The notes: generated by a model not told the origin, from the letters alone. DNA of 64,000 nucleotides from Sipunculus nudus (GCA_026874595.1 JAPPUL010000069.1:992001-1056000), one strand, 5' to 3'; positions 36,681 through 46,017 are shown, numbered from the stretch's first letter. Program-made: numbers and translations.

Positions 36681-38321
36681 CTACGGCTGCCACGAAAGCT
36701 TTGGCCATGCACCTCCTACAAAAGTCCATACACTTGCAAAGTCAAAGCCACTCATATCACCTTCACTTGCTGGGCCCTCAGATATTACTGTTACTGTTCC
36801 AGCTCCAGAACCAATATTCTCGCTTGGAGAGGCTATGTTTTTAACAAAAGCATTAGTTATTGTACCTTCTGTCTCCAGGCCTGCAAAACGGCCTATCTCT
36901 CCACCGCTTTTTACCTTTGAAACTGTATTTGCTGTTGAATAAACATTAGTTAGAGTGCCATAAGTCTTTCCTGCAAAACCGCCCACTATAGGAGAAGATA
37001 CATCGTTTGCGCTTACGGAACCGGTAGAATATGAATCTGTAATAGTTGCGCCACTCTCGCCAATAAAACCTCCCGCTAAATGACTCCCTGAAGCACCGCT
37101 TTGGGGTTCTAGAGTTACGTTGCCAGTTGCATATGAACTTGTTATTGTGCCACCAGGACTATAACCAACTAATCCTCCTGCTCTTGCTCTTGTTTTTCCT
37201 ATTGCTGTAATATTACCAGTTGCATACGAACGGGTTATGCTTCCACTAAAATTAGTTCCAACAAGCCCTCCGACACTTGCAAACTCTGTTGTAGCAGTGC
37301 TTACGATATTGACCTCAGAGGAGGAGTCCTCTATTATGCCATTACCATCGTTTTGGCCTACAATCCCTCCAACAGCATGGAAATCAGGAGCTATAGTTGT
37401 AATAGTATATTGGCTACCCTTTACGTGTACATTAGTTATTTTGTTACGATTCCAGCCAGTCACCAAGCCCACAACAACATCTCCTACAAAGTTAATGTCT
37501 TGTTCTATTCTTAGGGTTAGGTTTTTTACATGTCCTGAGTATCCAATTATTTCTCCAAGCGTTTTCTGATTATCGGTTGCTGTTTCTGAGAAGGATTTTA
37601 TTGTTAGCGTTTTGCCATTGCCATCAAATGTCCCCAGGATGTTTGAAACTCCCTTCCAATTATAAATATCTGTATCTTTTTCTAGCGTATAGGTTTGTCC
37701 TGAGACCAGCATTGTTGCTTTTAAGGTTTCTGATACGTAGCCTGAGTATGCAAGAGTTTTTGCGTATTCTGCTTTAGTTTTTGCCTCCTCGGCAGTAGTT
37801 TTTGTTGTAGGGACGCTTGTATTCATCGCTTGTACGGCATTATTCAAATTATCAATATTTTCTTGAGTTTTTGTTCCCTCAAGCTGGGCCTTTTTAGCTT
37901 GGGTATCCTGTATTAATGCTTCAAGGTCTGCTTTTTTAGCAAGTGCTTCTGTTATTTTAGCATTTGCTTCCGCTATTTTAGTGTCTGCTTTTAACTCTGT
38001 TTCCGTTATATTGTTATTATCAGTTTCTGCTTGTTGTTTTGCAGCTTGTGCATCTTGTATTAATTGCTCTATTTCGCTTAGTTCTTGATTTGCTGTGTTT
38101 ATTGCATTAGTCGCTTGGGTTATTGCTGCATCTGCATCACCACCTGAGTCACCACCACCTGAGTCCCCTCCGTCTCCTCCTCCCCCCCCTGATCCTCCTA
38201 TGTCGTCAATACCACCTAGAATGCTATCTATTAGTCCTTGGGTACATCCTGTAAATACGGAGGTAAATCCTATGGCCAACGTGCAGCCAAATACGATGCC
38301 TAGTATCATCTTTTTAGACAT
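36681..38321 (-). CDS. GLUG-repeat lipoprotein with coiled-coil stalk
   Basis: The 546-residue protein has a signal peptide ending VFTGC (Cys26), with Phe at -3 as in relaxed lipoboxes. A Gly/Asp/Ser-rich linker follows, then an Ala/Lys/Glu/Gln-rich alpha-helical region (residues about 65-195) predicted as coiled coil. The shared block TYTLEKDTDIYNWKG, FDGNGKTLTIKSFSE leads into GLUG repeats (GGLVGTNFSGSITRSYATGN-type), ending GGAWPKLSWQP. Its closest relative is the next upstream gene in transcription order (38572-40230), with the same layout. A helical stalk replaces the heptad repeat of its other neighbours. Role inferred: surface display or adhesion; no enzyme motif is seen. Confidence 0.82.
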   Translation of the reverse strand: MSKKMILGIVFGCTLAIGFTSVFTGCTQGLIDSILGGIDDIGGSGGGGGDGGDSGGGDSGGDADAAITQATNAINTANQELSEIEQLIQDAQAAKQQAETDNNNITETELKADTKIAEANAKITEALAKKADLEALIQDTQAKKAQLEGTKTQENIDNLNNAVQAMNTSVPTTKTTAEEAKTKAEYAKTLAYSGYVSETLKATMLVSGQTYTLEKDTDIYNWKGVSNILGTFDGNGKTLTIKSFSETATDNQKTLGEIIGYSGHVKNLTLRIEQDINFVGDVVVGLVTGWNRNKITNVHVKGSQYTITTIAPDFHAVGGIVGQNDGNGIIEDSSSEVNIVSTATTEFASVGGLVGTNFSGSITRSYATGNITAIGKTRARAGGLVGYSPGGTITSSYATGNVTLEPQSGASGSHLAGGFIGESGATITDSYSTGSVSANDVSSPIVGGFAGKTYGTLTNVYSTANTVSKVKSGGEIGRFAGLETEGTITNAFVKNIASPSENIGSGAGTVTVISEGPASEGDMSGFDFASVWTFVGGAWPKLSWQP

Positions 38322-38522
38322 ATTGTGTAGCCCTCAATTCTTGTGTAAGATTTCTTTTTATCTTTCAACACGTAAGAGGGTTAGTTAAAGTCTAAAAAAA
38401 ATATTCAAAACTGTCTCTATCCTCTTTAATATCTTAATAGCCTTTTATTGTAGTTTATTTAATATTGGGGTATACAAGCTTTTCTATTAGAATCCAAAAG
38501 ACGAAAAGTGGCAGGAAGGGCT

Positions 38523-38560
38523 AGTAGCACCCTTTTACTTTAATTAAAAGGATGCCTACT
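38523..38560. repeat. Conserved hairpin cassette, type B
   Basis: The imperfect inverted repeat AGTAGCACCCTTTT...AAAAGGATGCCTACT lies just 3' of the GLUG gene ending at 38572. The flanking 100 bases closely resemble the region 3' of the gene ending at 40490. Confidence 0.75.
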
Positions 38561-38571
38561 ATATCTTTATG

Positions 38572-40230
38572 TCATTTTATGTCAGTCTGCTGCTGCCATA
38601 AAAGCTTTGGCCATGCACCTCCTGTCCATGTCCATACGCTTGTAAAATCAAATCCATTCATATCGCCTTGACTGCTAGGCGCCGTAGATATTACTGTTAC
38701 TGTCGCTGTCCCAGAAGCAATATTCTCGCTTGGAGAGGTTAGGTTTTTAACAAAAGCATTATTTATCGCTCCACCTGAACTATCATTAAAGTCTCCTGCA
38801 AAACGACCCGTATGACCGTTACTTCCACCCGTTACTGCAACTGAACTTGCTGTTGAAAAAACATTAGTTAGAACACCGGTACTTCGTCCTGCAAATCCTC
38901 CCACTATGTGATAGCTGACATTGTTTGCACTAGCAGAGCCAGTAGAATACGAATCTGTTATATCAGAATTAGTCTCGCCAATTAAGCCTCCCGCAAAGTA
39001 ATTACCTGTAGAACCATTAGTTTCTACTATGACATTGCCAGTTGCATATGAATTTGTAATATTTCCGCCGTCACTATAGCCAACAAGGCCACCTGCGCGT
39101 GCTCTTGTATGTCCTATTGCTTTAACAGAACCAGTTGAATACGAACGTGTTATGTTGCCTGGACTATAATTGGTTCCAACAAGTCCACCCGCATTTGATG
39201 AATGCACAGTAGTAATGCTTACAATGTTTATCTTTGATGAGGAGTCTTCTATTATGCCTGTGGTGTCATTTATCCCAACAAGTCCACCTGTAGCATGGTA
39301 ACCATCGGATGTAGCTGTTAGAGTATATTCTCCTTTAATGTGCACATTGCTTATTTTGCCTCGATTGCGGTTAGTCGCCAGCCCCACAACAGATGTTCCT
39401 ACAATGTTAATGTCTTGCTCTACTTTTATAGTTAGATTCTTTATGTGTCCTGTAGGTCCAACTGCTTGTGTTAGTGTGTGCTCAGAAGGAGTTGCTGTTT
39501 CTGAGAAAGATTTTATTGTTAGCGTTTTGCCATTCCCATCAAATGTACTCCATATGAAGTCAGGTGCTTTCCAGTTGTAGATATCTGTATCTTTTTCTAG
39601 AGTATAGGTTTGTCCTGAATTTAAAGCTGATAATAAGGCTTCTGCGGTGTGTCCTGAGTATGCAAGAGATTTTGCGTATTCTGCTTTAGTTTTTGCATCT
39701 TGGGCAAAAGTCTTTGTCGTGGGTACGCTTGCTTGCATGGATTTTACGGCTTTATTAAGCTTATCAATATCAGCTTGTGTTTTCGATGCTTCTGCTGTTG
39801 TCTTTTTGGCTTTGGCATCCTGTATTAATGCTTCAAGGTCTGCTTTTTTATTAAGAGCTTCTTTTATTTTTGTATCTGCTTCTTTTATTTTTGTATCTGC
39901 TTTGAACTCTGCGTTTGTTATATTGTTATTATCAGCTTCTGCTTGTTGTTTTGCAGCTTGAGCTTCTTTTATTAGTTTATCTATTGTGCTTAATTTTTGA
40001 TTTGCTGCGTTTATTGCATTTGTTGCTTGGGCTATTTCTGCATCTGCTGTATCCCCGCCATCGCCACCTGAGCCGCCATTACCTGAGTCTCCATCTGAGT
40101 TATCTCCTATATCAATACCATATACTAGTATCTTGTCTATTAGCCCTGGGGTACATGCTGTGAATATACTCGTAAATACTACGGTTCCCACAAAGAGAAA
40201 TGCAAGCCCTAGTTTCATCTTTTTAGACAT
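38572..40230 (-). CDS. GLUG-repeat lipoprotein with coiled-coil stalk, second copy
   Basis: The 552-residue paralogue of the preceding entry has the same modules: signal ending IFTAC (Cys26), acidic Gly/Ser linker, Ala/Lys-rich coiled coil (about 60-190), the TYTLEKDTDIYNWKA block and GLUG repeats (for example GGLVGYSDGGNITNSYATGN). It ends WTGGAWPKLLWQ. The coil contains internal near-repeats (IKEADTKIKEA). Nucleotide similarity to its neighbour extends through the whole gene, pointing to tandem duplication. It differs in its 3' flank, which is of type B rather than type A, so gene body and flank have been reassorted. Confidence 0.82.
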   Translation of the reverse strand: MSKKMKLGLAFLFVGTVVFTSIFTACTPGLIDKILVYGIDIGDNSDGDSGNGGSGGDGGDTADAEIAQATNAINAANQKLSTIDKLIKEAQAAKQQAEADNNNITNAEFKADTKIKEADTKIKEALNKKADLEALIQDAKAKKTTAEASKTQADIDKLNKAVKSMQASVPTTKTFAQDAKTKAEYAKSLAYSGHTAEALLSALNSGQTYTLEKDTDIYNWKAPDFIWSTFDGNGKTLTIKSFSETATPSEHTLTQAVGPTGHIKNLTIKVEQDINIVGTSVVGLATNRNRGKISNVHIKGEYTLTATSDGYHATGGLVGINDTTGIIEDSSSKINIVSITTVHSSNAGGLVGTNYSPGNITRSYSTGSVKAIGHTRARAGGLVGYSDGGNITNSYATGNVIVETNGSTGNYFAGGLIGETNSDITDSYSTGSASANNVSYHIVGGFAGRSTGVLTNVFSTASSVAVTGGSNGHTGRFAGDFNDSSGGAINNAFVKNLTSPSENIASGTATVTVISTAPSSQGDMNGFDFTSVWTWTGGAWPKLLWQQQTDIK

Positions 40231-40423
40231 ATTGTGTAGCCCTCAAGTTTTGTTTGTATAAGCTTACTTTCTATTTTCCAACACGTTCAACACGTAATGA
40301 GTTACTTAAAGTCTAAAAAAATATTCATGTTAACCTTACGTACGTCCTAAGTCTCTTTTATTGTAGTTTAATGTGGTCGTGCTTTTTTATTAGAAGCTGA
40401 AGGACGAAAAGTGCTAGGGAAGG

Positions 40424-40463
40424 GTAGTAGCACCCTTTTACTTTAAGCAAAAGGATGCTTACT
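40424..40463. repeat. Conserved hairpin cassette, type B
   Basis: GTAGTAGCACCCTTTT and AAAAGGATGCTTACTAT form an imperfect stem immediately 3' of the GLUG gene ending at 40490; the second copy of the type B cassette. Confidence 0.75.
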
Positions 40464-40489
40464 ATTTCTTTATGTCATTTTATGTTAGT

Positions 40490-41860
40490 CTATTTTTGCC
40501 ACGCAAGCTGTGGCCACTGGCCTCTAATGAATTTCCACACGGCGTCAGGTCCGTCAAAGACCCAACCCGCATCAGTAAAGGTAGTTTTTGTAATTGAGTT
40601 TTCCTTTATTGGCGTTACGCCTGTAGAGGGGCCTAAACCTACATCGAATCTTAGAGACGTTATTTCCATTACGAAACTATTTGTTATACTTGCCTTTGAG
40701 CCCTGAGAAGGCATCATCACCCATCCAGCGAAGCGGCCAACTTGAGATGTACCTGTTACGCTTGCTGCCCGTGAATAACACTTGTCTATTTCCCCCGTAT
40801 TATCAGCCTTTCCAACAAATCCACCTATGTTATTATTGCCCTCAACCGCTCCTGTTGCATAGCTGTTTTCTATTCTGCCTGCTTTACTATATCCAACGAG
40901 CCCGCCTACATGGTTCGTTCCTTCTACATCTCCTGTTGCATAGCTGTTTTCTATTGTGCCTCCTTGAACTGCTCCTGGAGCCCCTGGAGGAGACATATCA
41001 TTAAGTCCAACAAGCCCGCCTGTCATTTGCCCTCCATCAACTCCAACCTCTGAAGAGCATTTTACTACTTCCCCAGTCGCGTGATTAATTCCAATAAGTC
41101 CGCCTGTGGCTGCATCCTTATTCCCATTTATTACTTTCCCGCTACCTATAACTTTTACGCCTTCTACTTTGCCTTTGTTAGTCCCTGCAAGTGGCCCTGC
41201 TGCTTCTATATCTGTATTGTTAGTACTAAAATCCTCACTAAGCTCTATAGTCAGATCTTTTACCCTTCCACTTGGTTCTATAAACCTTATTAACCCTATT
41301 GCATCAGCTTTAAATTTTATTGTTAACTTTTTATTGTTCCCATCTAAAGTTCCACTATATTTCTCTACCGTCTCCCAGTTTTCTAATTCAATATCAGATC
41401 CTAGGGTAAAGCTCTCACCTCTTGTAAGTTTATATTTGAACTGCTGTGCTGTTGTTACCTCATCTCCTCGCTCTTGTGTACCGCCGCTTTGCCCTGCTCC
41501 TGTCCCGCTTTGCCCTGCTCCTGTCCCGCTTTGCCCTGCTCCTGTCCCGCTTTGCCCTGCTCCTGTCCCGCTTTGCCCTGCTCCTGTCCCGCTTTGCCCT
41601 GCTCCTGTCCCGCTTTGCCCTGCTCCTGTCCCGCTTTGCCCTGCTCCTGTCCCGCTTTGCCCTGCTCCTGTCCCGCTTTGCCCTGCTCCTGTCCCGCTTT
41701 GCCCTGCTCCTGTCCCGCTTTGCCCTGCTTGTTTCTTGTCCTTACTGTCCTGCTCTGACCCTTGCTGTCCTCCGTCCTTAACTCCTGTTCCGTCCGTATT
41801 CCCGCAGCCAACTCCCAGCACCATAATCGTTAAGATTATTATTAAATACATTCTTCTCAT
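40490..41860 (-). CDS. GLUG-repeat lipoprotein with 11-unit heptad stalk
   Basis: The 456-residue protein shares almost its entire first 45 residues with the 30-unit paralogue (signal ending LGVGC, Cys19, then the same Gln/Lys/Asp linker). Its stalk has 11 identical QSGTGAG heptads. The conserved block (FTLGSDIELENWETV, GTLDGNNKKLTIKF) and five or so GLUG repeats follow, for example GGLVGYSKAGRIENSYATGA. One Pro/Gly-rich insertion (about residue 305) interrupts a repeat. The end is GQWPQLAWQK. The perfect stalk repeats, in contrast to the degenerate 30-unit array, suggest recent expansion or homogenisation. Confidence 0.84.
   Translation of the reverse strand: MRRMYLIIILTIMVLGVGCGNTDGTGVKDGGQQGSEQDSKDKKQAGQSGTGAGQSGTGAGQSGTGAGQSGTGAGQSGTGAGQSGTGAGQSGTGAGQSGTGAGQSGTGAGQSGTGAGQSGTGAGQSGGTQERGDEVTTAQQFKYKLTRGESFTLGSDIELENWETVEKYSGTLDGNNKKLTIKFKADAIGLIRFIEPSGRVKDLTIELSEDFSTNNTDIEAAGPLAGTNKGKVEGVKVIGSGKVINGNKDAATGGLIGINHATGEVVKCSSEVGVDGGQMTGGLVGLNDMSPPGAPGAVQGGTIENSYATGDVEGTNHVGGLVGYSKAGRIENSYATGAVEGNNNIGGFVGKADNTGEIDKCYSRAASVTGTSQVGRFAGWVMMPSQGSKASITNSFVMEITSLRFDVGLGPSTGVTPIKENSITKTTFTDAGWVFDGPDAVWKFIRGQWPQLAWQK
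41486..41729 (-). repeat. 21-base tandem repeat array, 11 identical units plus a partial
   Basis: Eleven units of the same 21-base sequence as in the larger array occupy 41486-41716, followed by a 13-base partial. I see no differences between units. Confidence 0.95.
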
Positions 41861-41891
41861 ATTTATTCCTCTCTATTGTTAGGTTATATAA

Positions 41892-41920
41892 ATATTAGAT
41901 ACTTAGTAGGCATAAAGCAA
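41892..41920 (-). promoter_or_regulatory. Promoter of the 11-unit GLUG lipoprotein gene
   Basis: TTGCTT (41920-41915) and TAATAT (41897-41892) on the minus strand are 17 bases apart. The element and its surroundings (CCTACTAAGTATCTAAT) are conserved upstream of the paralogue starting at 45986. Confidence 0.5.
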
Positions 41921-41977
41921 GTATAATATCTTATGTGTAGATTAGTCTTTAAGGCGTTTATTATATATAGGGGAGGA

Positions 41978-42016
41978 CAGTAGCACTCTTTTTACATTAT
42001 AAAAACATGCCTACTA
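41978..42016. repeat. Conserved hairpin cassette, type A variant
   Basis: CAGTAGCACTCTTTTT...AAAAACATGCCTACTA forms an imperfect stem 3' of the broken GLUG gene. Its sequence is essentially the same as the copy at 43413-43451. Confidence 0.75.
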
Positions 42017-42043
42017 TATCTTTTGTGTTGATATTAGACTAGC

Positions 42044-43284
42044 CTACGGCTGCCATAAAAGCTTTGGCCATTGTCTGGCTACCAAATTCTTCCAAACAGA
42101 CCTTGACCAGCGTGCATCAGTAAAGGTAGTTGCTGTAATAGATTCTGTCTTTATTGACTCAAGATCAATATTATCTTGATACTGAAGTTTACCATTGGAA
42201 TAGGGAGCCCCTATATCTTTTGTTGAGGCTTTTGTCGGAGGCTTTATTCTCATCACGAAACTCTTTTCTATACTTGAATAATACTTAGGATTGCCAAAAA
42301 AACCAACAAACATTCCAACATTATTAGATGAAGTGCCATTTCCAGATACACTAACTGCCTTTGAGTAACAGTTAATTATTCGCCCTGAATGAATATAGCC
42401 GCCAAACCCACCTATATTATTGTACTTATTTTCTGTTCCTGCGACTTTGCCTGTTGAATAGCAATTTTCTATAACACTTGCGCTTTCTGAGTATCCAACA
42501 AATCCGCCTGCCCACTGAATTCTTCCTTTACTCTCAACATTTCCTGTTGCATAGCTCTCTTTTATATTACCTTCATTAAAGCCAATTAGCCCCCCTACAG
42601 CGCGCTTTCCCTCAACAGCTCCTTTGCATGGCTATCTATTACATCCCCTCCTTCGTTCAAGCCAATTAGCCCCCCAGCCGCCCCTTCACTAGCGTTTATT
42701 ACTTTAATCGATGAGAAACAGTTTTCTACTCTGCCATATAAGCGATTAATTCCAATAAGGCCTCCTTGTATAGAATAGGTATTAGTTGTAATATCAGCTC
42801 CTGTAACTTTAACGCCTTCTATTCTGCCTTCGTTCTCTCCTGCAAGTACTCCACTCTATCTATCAGATGACTCAAGTGCGTTTTTAAGTATTATATTAAG
42901 AGACTTTACTTGGGCCCCTTCTTCTATTTTACTTATTAATCCTACCGCGTCTTTTGTAAATGATTCTATTATTATTGTCTTGCCTTTTCCGTCTAGGATG
43001 CCTTTAAAGTGCTTTATGCTCTTCCAACCTTTTAATGTAAGGTCTTGGGTTAAATAAAGTGCCTCACACTGATCAGCAACTCCTAACTTCTCTTTTAAAT
43101 CAGCTTCTGTTTCGATGTAGATTTTTTTAGTTATGCTTGTACATTCGACTTCATGGTTAATATCTGTTTCATGGTTAATATCTGTCCTCCCTACTTCCCC
43201 GCCTTCAATGTCAATTAGATCCCTGTAGCAAGACAATAGCATTAACATACTTGTTGAGATTGTTATGAGCAATATATTTCTCAT
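42044..43284 (-). pseudogene. Broken GLUG-repeat lipoprotein gene
   Basis: The ATG at 43284 begins a signal peptide ending MLLSC and an intact leading block (ADLKEKLG, KGWKSIKHFKGILDGKGK). An in-frame TAG at 42856-42858 follows SSDR. The same frame continues as SGVLAGENEGRIEGVKV and two GLUG-like repeats. Near 42628 one base appears to be missing (GCAAAGGAGC where paralogues have an ACA codon before GGAGC), and the remaining repeats and the C-terminus (WPKLLWQP) continue in another frame to 42044. With one nonsense codon and one frameshift, no full-length product is expected; the first part alone would give a secreted fragment of about 140 residues. Confidence 0.85.
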
Positions 43285-43412
43285 GTCAAAACCTATATCT
43301 TTTAAAGATTTTAAAGAATAAAGAATATTAATACTAAGAAATTTTAACATTAAGACAATCTCATATTTTGTATTTGATTTGATTGGATACGTTTATTATA
43401 TACAGGGGAGGA

Positions 43413-43451
43413 CAGTAGCACTCTTTTTACATTATAAAAACATGCCTACTA
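43413..43451. repeat. Conserved hairpin cassette, type A variant
   Basis: Second copy of the CAGTAGCACTCTTTTT...ACATGCCTACTA hairpin, located 3' of the GLUG gene ending at 43479. Confidence 0.75.
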
Positions 43452-43478
43452 TATCTTTTGTGTTGCTAGTAGACTAGC

Positions 43479-44669
43479 CTACGGCTGCCATTTAAGCTTT
43501 GGCCATCGGCTAGCTTTAAAACTCCATATGGATGTTGACCAGCCTTTTGCAGTAAAGGTAGTTTTTGTAATCTCACTTTGGGCTATTTTTGTTATGCTAC
43601 CTTTCTTTCCCTTACCTACTGCTTGCATTCCTTTCTTTGTAAAACTGTTTTCTATTTTGCCATCATCGTTCCATCCAACGAGCCCGCCTATAGTCTTGCC
43701 TTTTACATTACCTGTTGCATAGCTTTCTTTAATAGTGGCAGCCCAGTGAGTGCTTCTATGTTCTCCAACAAGTCCTCCTGCAAATTGTCCACCCTCAACC
43801 GCTCCTGTTGCATGGCTCCCTGCTATAGTCGCATCCTCGTTATATCCAACAAGACCTCCAACTGAGACTCTTCCTTTTACTGCTCCCGTTGCATAGCTCC
43901 TTTCTATAGTACCATAACTAAATCCAACTAGCCCTCCTACTTTTGCAACGCCTTCTACATCCCCTGTTGCATAGCTTTTTTTTACATGCAATTGATTATA
44001 GCCAACAAGTCCCCCTACATTAGAGTCTGATTTATTGCTCGTTGCTGTGCCAGCTGCATAACTGTTTTCTATTACGTTAAAGTTAATTCCGACAAGCCCA
44101 CCTGCAAAAGTCTTGCCTATTACATTAACTTTTGCACTGCTTTCCTTTATTGTGCCCTCGTTCCATCCAACAAGACCTCCAACCTCATCACCCTTTACTT
44201 TGCCTTCCCCTCCAACTTTTACCCTTTCAACTCTACCTTTGTTCGTACTCGCAAGTACTCCTGCTATGCCTGACGTCTTAAGATCACCTGCAAGCTCTAT
44301 TTCTAGATTCTTTACTAAAGATTCTTTTCCTATTTGGCCTATTAATCCTATCGCCCCATCTGTAAACGACTTTATTGTTAGCTTCTTACCTTGCCCTTCT
44401 AGTTTGCCTTTGTAGCTAGGCACGCTCTCCCATCCCTCTAATTCAAGATTGCTTGTTAGAGAAAAGCTCTCGTTAGCTACAAGTTTTTTCCTGAACTTTT
44501 CTTGCGTCATTTGTGCAGTCTCAGGCTCACCTGTTTGTAGTGGCAGTCCATCGCTTTTAGCCTTTCTTATCTCTTTATTCCTACTATCTTTATTCTTGCT
44601 ATCTTCCTTGCTCTTACAGCCTGCTAGCATAATAGCTGCTAAGATTAATATTAAATATATATTCCTCAT
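43479..44669 (-). CDS. GLUG-repeat lipoprotein without a stalk
   Basis: The 396-residue protein has a signal peptide ending IMLAGC (Cys18) and only a short Lys/Asp/Ser-rich linker instead of a stalk. The conserved block (FSLTSNLELEGWESV, GKLEGQGKKLTIKSF) is followed by about seven GLUG repeats with the pattern GGLVG-N---I--SYATG-V. The C-terminus AKGWSTSIWSFKASRWPKLKWQP is nearly identical to that of the paralogue at 44784-45986, though the two genes differ in their N-terminal halves. GGTGAG precedes the ATG. Confidence 0.84.
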   Translation of the reverse strand: MRNIYLILILAAIMLAGCKSKEDSKNKDSRNKEIRKAKSDGLPLQTGEPETAQMTQEKFRKKLVANESFSLTSNLELEGWESVPSYKGKLEGQGKKLTIKSFTDGAIGLIGQIGKESLVKNLEIELAGDLKTSGIAGVLASTNKGRVERVKVGGEGKVKGDEVGGLVGWNEGTIKESSAKVNVIGKTFAGGLVGINFNVIENSYAAGTATSNKSDSNVGGLVGYNQLHVKKSYATGDVEGVAKVGGLVGFSYGTIERSYATGAVKGRVSVGGLVGYNEDATIAGSHATGAVEGGQFAGGLVGEHRSTHWAATIKESYATGNVKGKTIGGLVGWNDDGKIENSFTKKGMQAVGKGKKGSITKIAQSEITKTTFTAKGWSTSIWSFKASRWPKLKWQP

Positions 44670-44715
44670 AAACTCACCATATTTCTAGTTTACTTAATAT
44701 AGTATATACGGGGAG

Positions 44716-44754
44716 GATAGTAGGCATCCTTTAAACTTGTAAAAACATGCCTAC
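44716..44754. repeat. Conserved hairpin cassette, type A
   Basis: ATAGTAGGCATCC...ACATGCCTACTAT, almost identical to the copy at 36614-36654, lies 3' of the GLUG gene ending at 44784. Confidence 0.78.
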
Positions 44755-44783
44755 TATATCTTTTGTGTTGATATTAGACTAGC

Positions 44784-45986
44784 CTACGGCTGCCACGCAA
44801 GCTTTGGCCACTGGCTAGCTTTAAAACTCCATATGGATGTTGACCAGCCTTTTGCAGTAAACGTATTTGCCCTAATGTCGGTTTGTTCTATTGCTGTTAC
44901 ACCTGTAGCCTGAGCGTTGCTCCCAACTGCATTAAGACCAAGCCTTTTCAAACAGAAACTGTTTTCTATTTTGCCGCTAGAGTTCACTCCAACGAGCCCG
45001 CCTGCGATTGAGCTATCTCCAGATGCAGTTACTTCGCCTTGTGCATAGCTTTCTTTTATTGTGCCGGCATAGTTAAATCCAACGAGCCCGCCTGCGTTTG
45101 AGTAGCCTCCAGATGCAGACACATCTCCTGTTGCATAGCTGTTTGTTATTGTGCCGCTAGAAGAGTTAAATCCAACAAGCCCGCCTGCTTTTGAGCTGTT
45201 TCCAGATGCAGACACAGCTCCTGTTGCATAGCTTTCTTTTATTGTGCCGCCCTCGTTATATCCAACGAGCCCGCCTGCGCTTGAGTATTGTCCATCTGCA
45301 GACACAGCTCCAGTTGCATAGCTGTTTTCTATTGTGCCGCTAGAAGAGTTCTCTCCAACAAGCCCGCCTGCGCTTGAGCTGCTTCCCGTAGTCTCTACTT
45401 TTATGTCGCTTGCTATCTTCACATTCACATTGTCTATTCTTCCTTTATTCTCTCCTGCTAGCACTCCTACAGAACTCGTAGAAGAAGTAAGAGCTACTTC
45501 AAGCTCTATACTTAAATCCTTGACCTGTGAACCAGTTTCTATTTTCTTTATTAGTCCAACAGCTCCAGATCTAAACGACTTTATTGTTAGCGTCTTATCA
45601 TTTCCATCCAGTTTGCCTTTAAACGCTTCTATACTCGTCCAGTCTGTTAATTCAATATCAGCTGTTAGACAAAACTGTTCAGCGATTTTAGCTTCTTCTA
45701 ACTTTGTTTTTAAATCAGCCGCTGTTGCTACAGGAGTATATGATGTGTCAGGACATGTTGCAGCTCCGCCTTGCCCTCCTGCATCGCCTCCTTGCCCTTG
45801 TGACCCTGTACCTGTTTGTCCGCTTTGCCCTCCTGCACCGCCGCTTTGCCCTGCTTGTTTCTTGTCCTTACTGTCCTGCTCTGACCCTTGCTGTCCTCCG
45901 TCCTTAACTCCTGTTCCGTCCGTATTCCCGCAGCCAAGCACCAGCACCATAATCGTTAAGATTATTATTAAATACATGTTTCTCAT
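44784..45986 (-). CDS. GLUG-repeat lipoprotein, mosaic member with collapsed stalk
   Basis: The 400-residue protein starts with the same 45 residues as the 30- and 11-unit paralogues (signal ending VLVLGC, Cys19). The stalk position holds only a short irregular Gly/Gln-rich stretch. It then shares the CPDTSYTPVATAADLK block and many GLUG repeats with the 30-unit gene. Its final 24 residues (AKGWSTSIWSFKASQWPKL) instead match the stalkless gene next to it. It therefore looks like a recombinant of two family members. It is the first gene of the array, with its own promoter-like sequence upstream. Confidence 0.85.
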   Translation of the reverse strand: MRNMYLIIILTIMVLVLGCGNTDGTGVKDGGQQGSEQDSKDKKQAGQSGGAGGQSGQTGTGSQGQGGDAGGQGGAATCPDTSYTPVATAADLKTKLEEAKIAEQFCLTADIELTDWTSIEAFKGKLDGNDKTLTIKSFRSGAVGLIKKIETGSQVKDLSIELEVALTSSTSSVGVLAGENKGRIDNVNVKIASDIKVETTGSSSSAGGLVGENSSSGTIENSYATGAVSADGQYSSAGGLVGYNEGGTIKESYATGAVSASGNSSKAGGLVGFNSSSGTITNSYATGDVSASGGYSNAGGLVGFNYAGTIKESYAQGEVTASGDSSIAGGLVGVNSSGKIENSFCLKRLGLNAVGSNAQATGVTAIEQTDIRANTFTAKGWSTSIWSFKASQWPKLAWQP

Positions 45987-46017
45987 CTTTATTCCTCTCT
46001 ATTGTTAGGTTATATAA

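Noticed and set aside
35726-41729. CRISPR-like arrays
   Set aside because: Units are contiguous without unique spacers and lie inside coding sequence; no cas genes are present.
41106-41882. Plus-strand open frame over the 11-unit repeat
   Set aside because: Shadow of the GLUG lipoprotein gene; repeat-driven openness and no ribosome site.
34502-45986. Mobile element or prophage carrying the lipoprotein array
   Set aside because: No transposase, integrase, phage gene or terminal repeat was found; tandem duplication explains the array.
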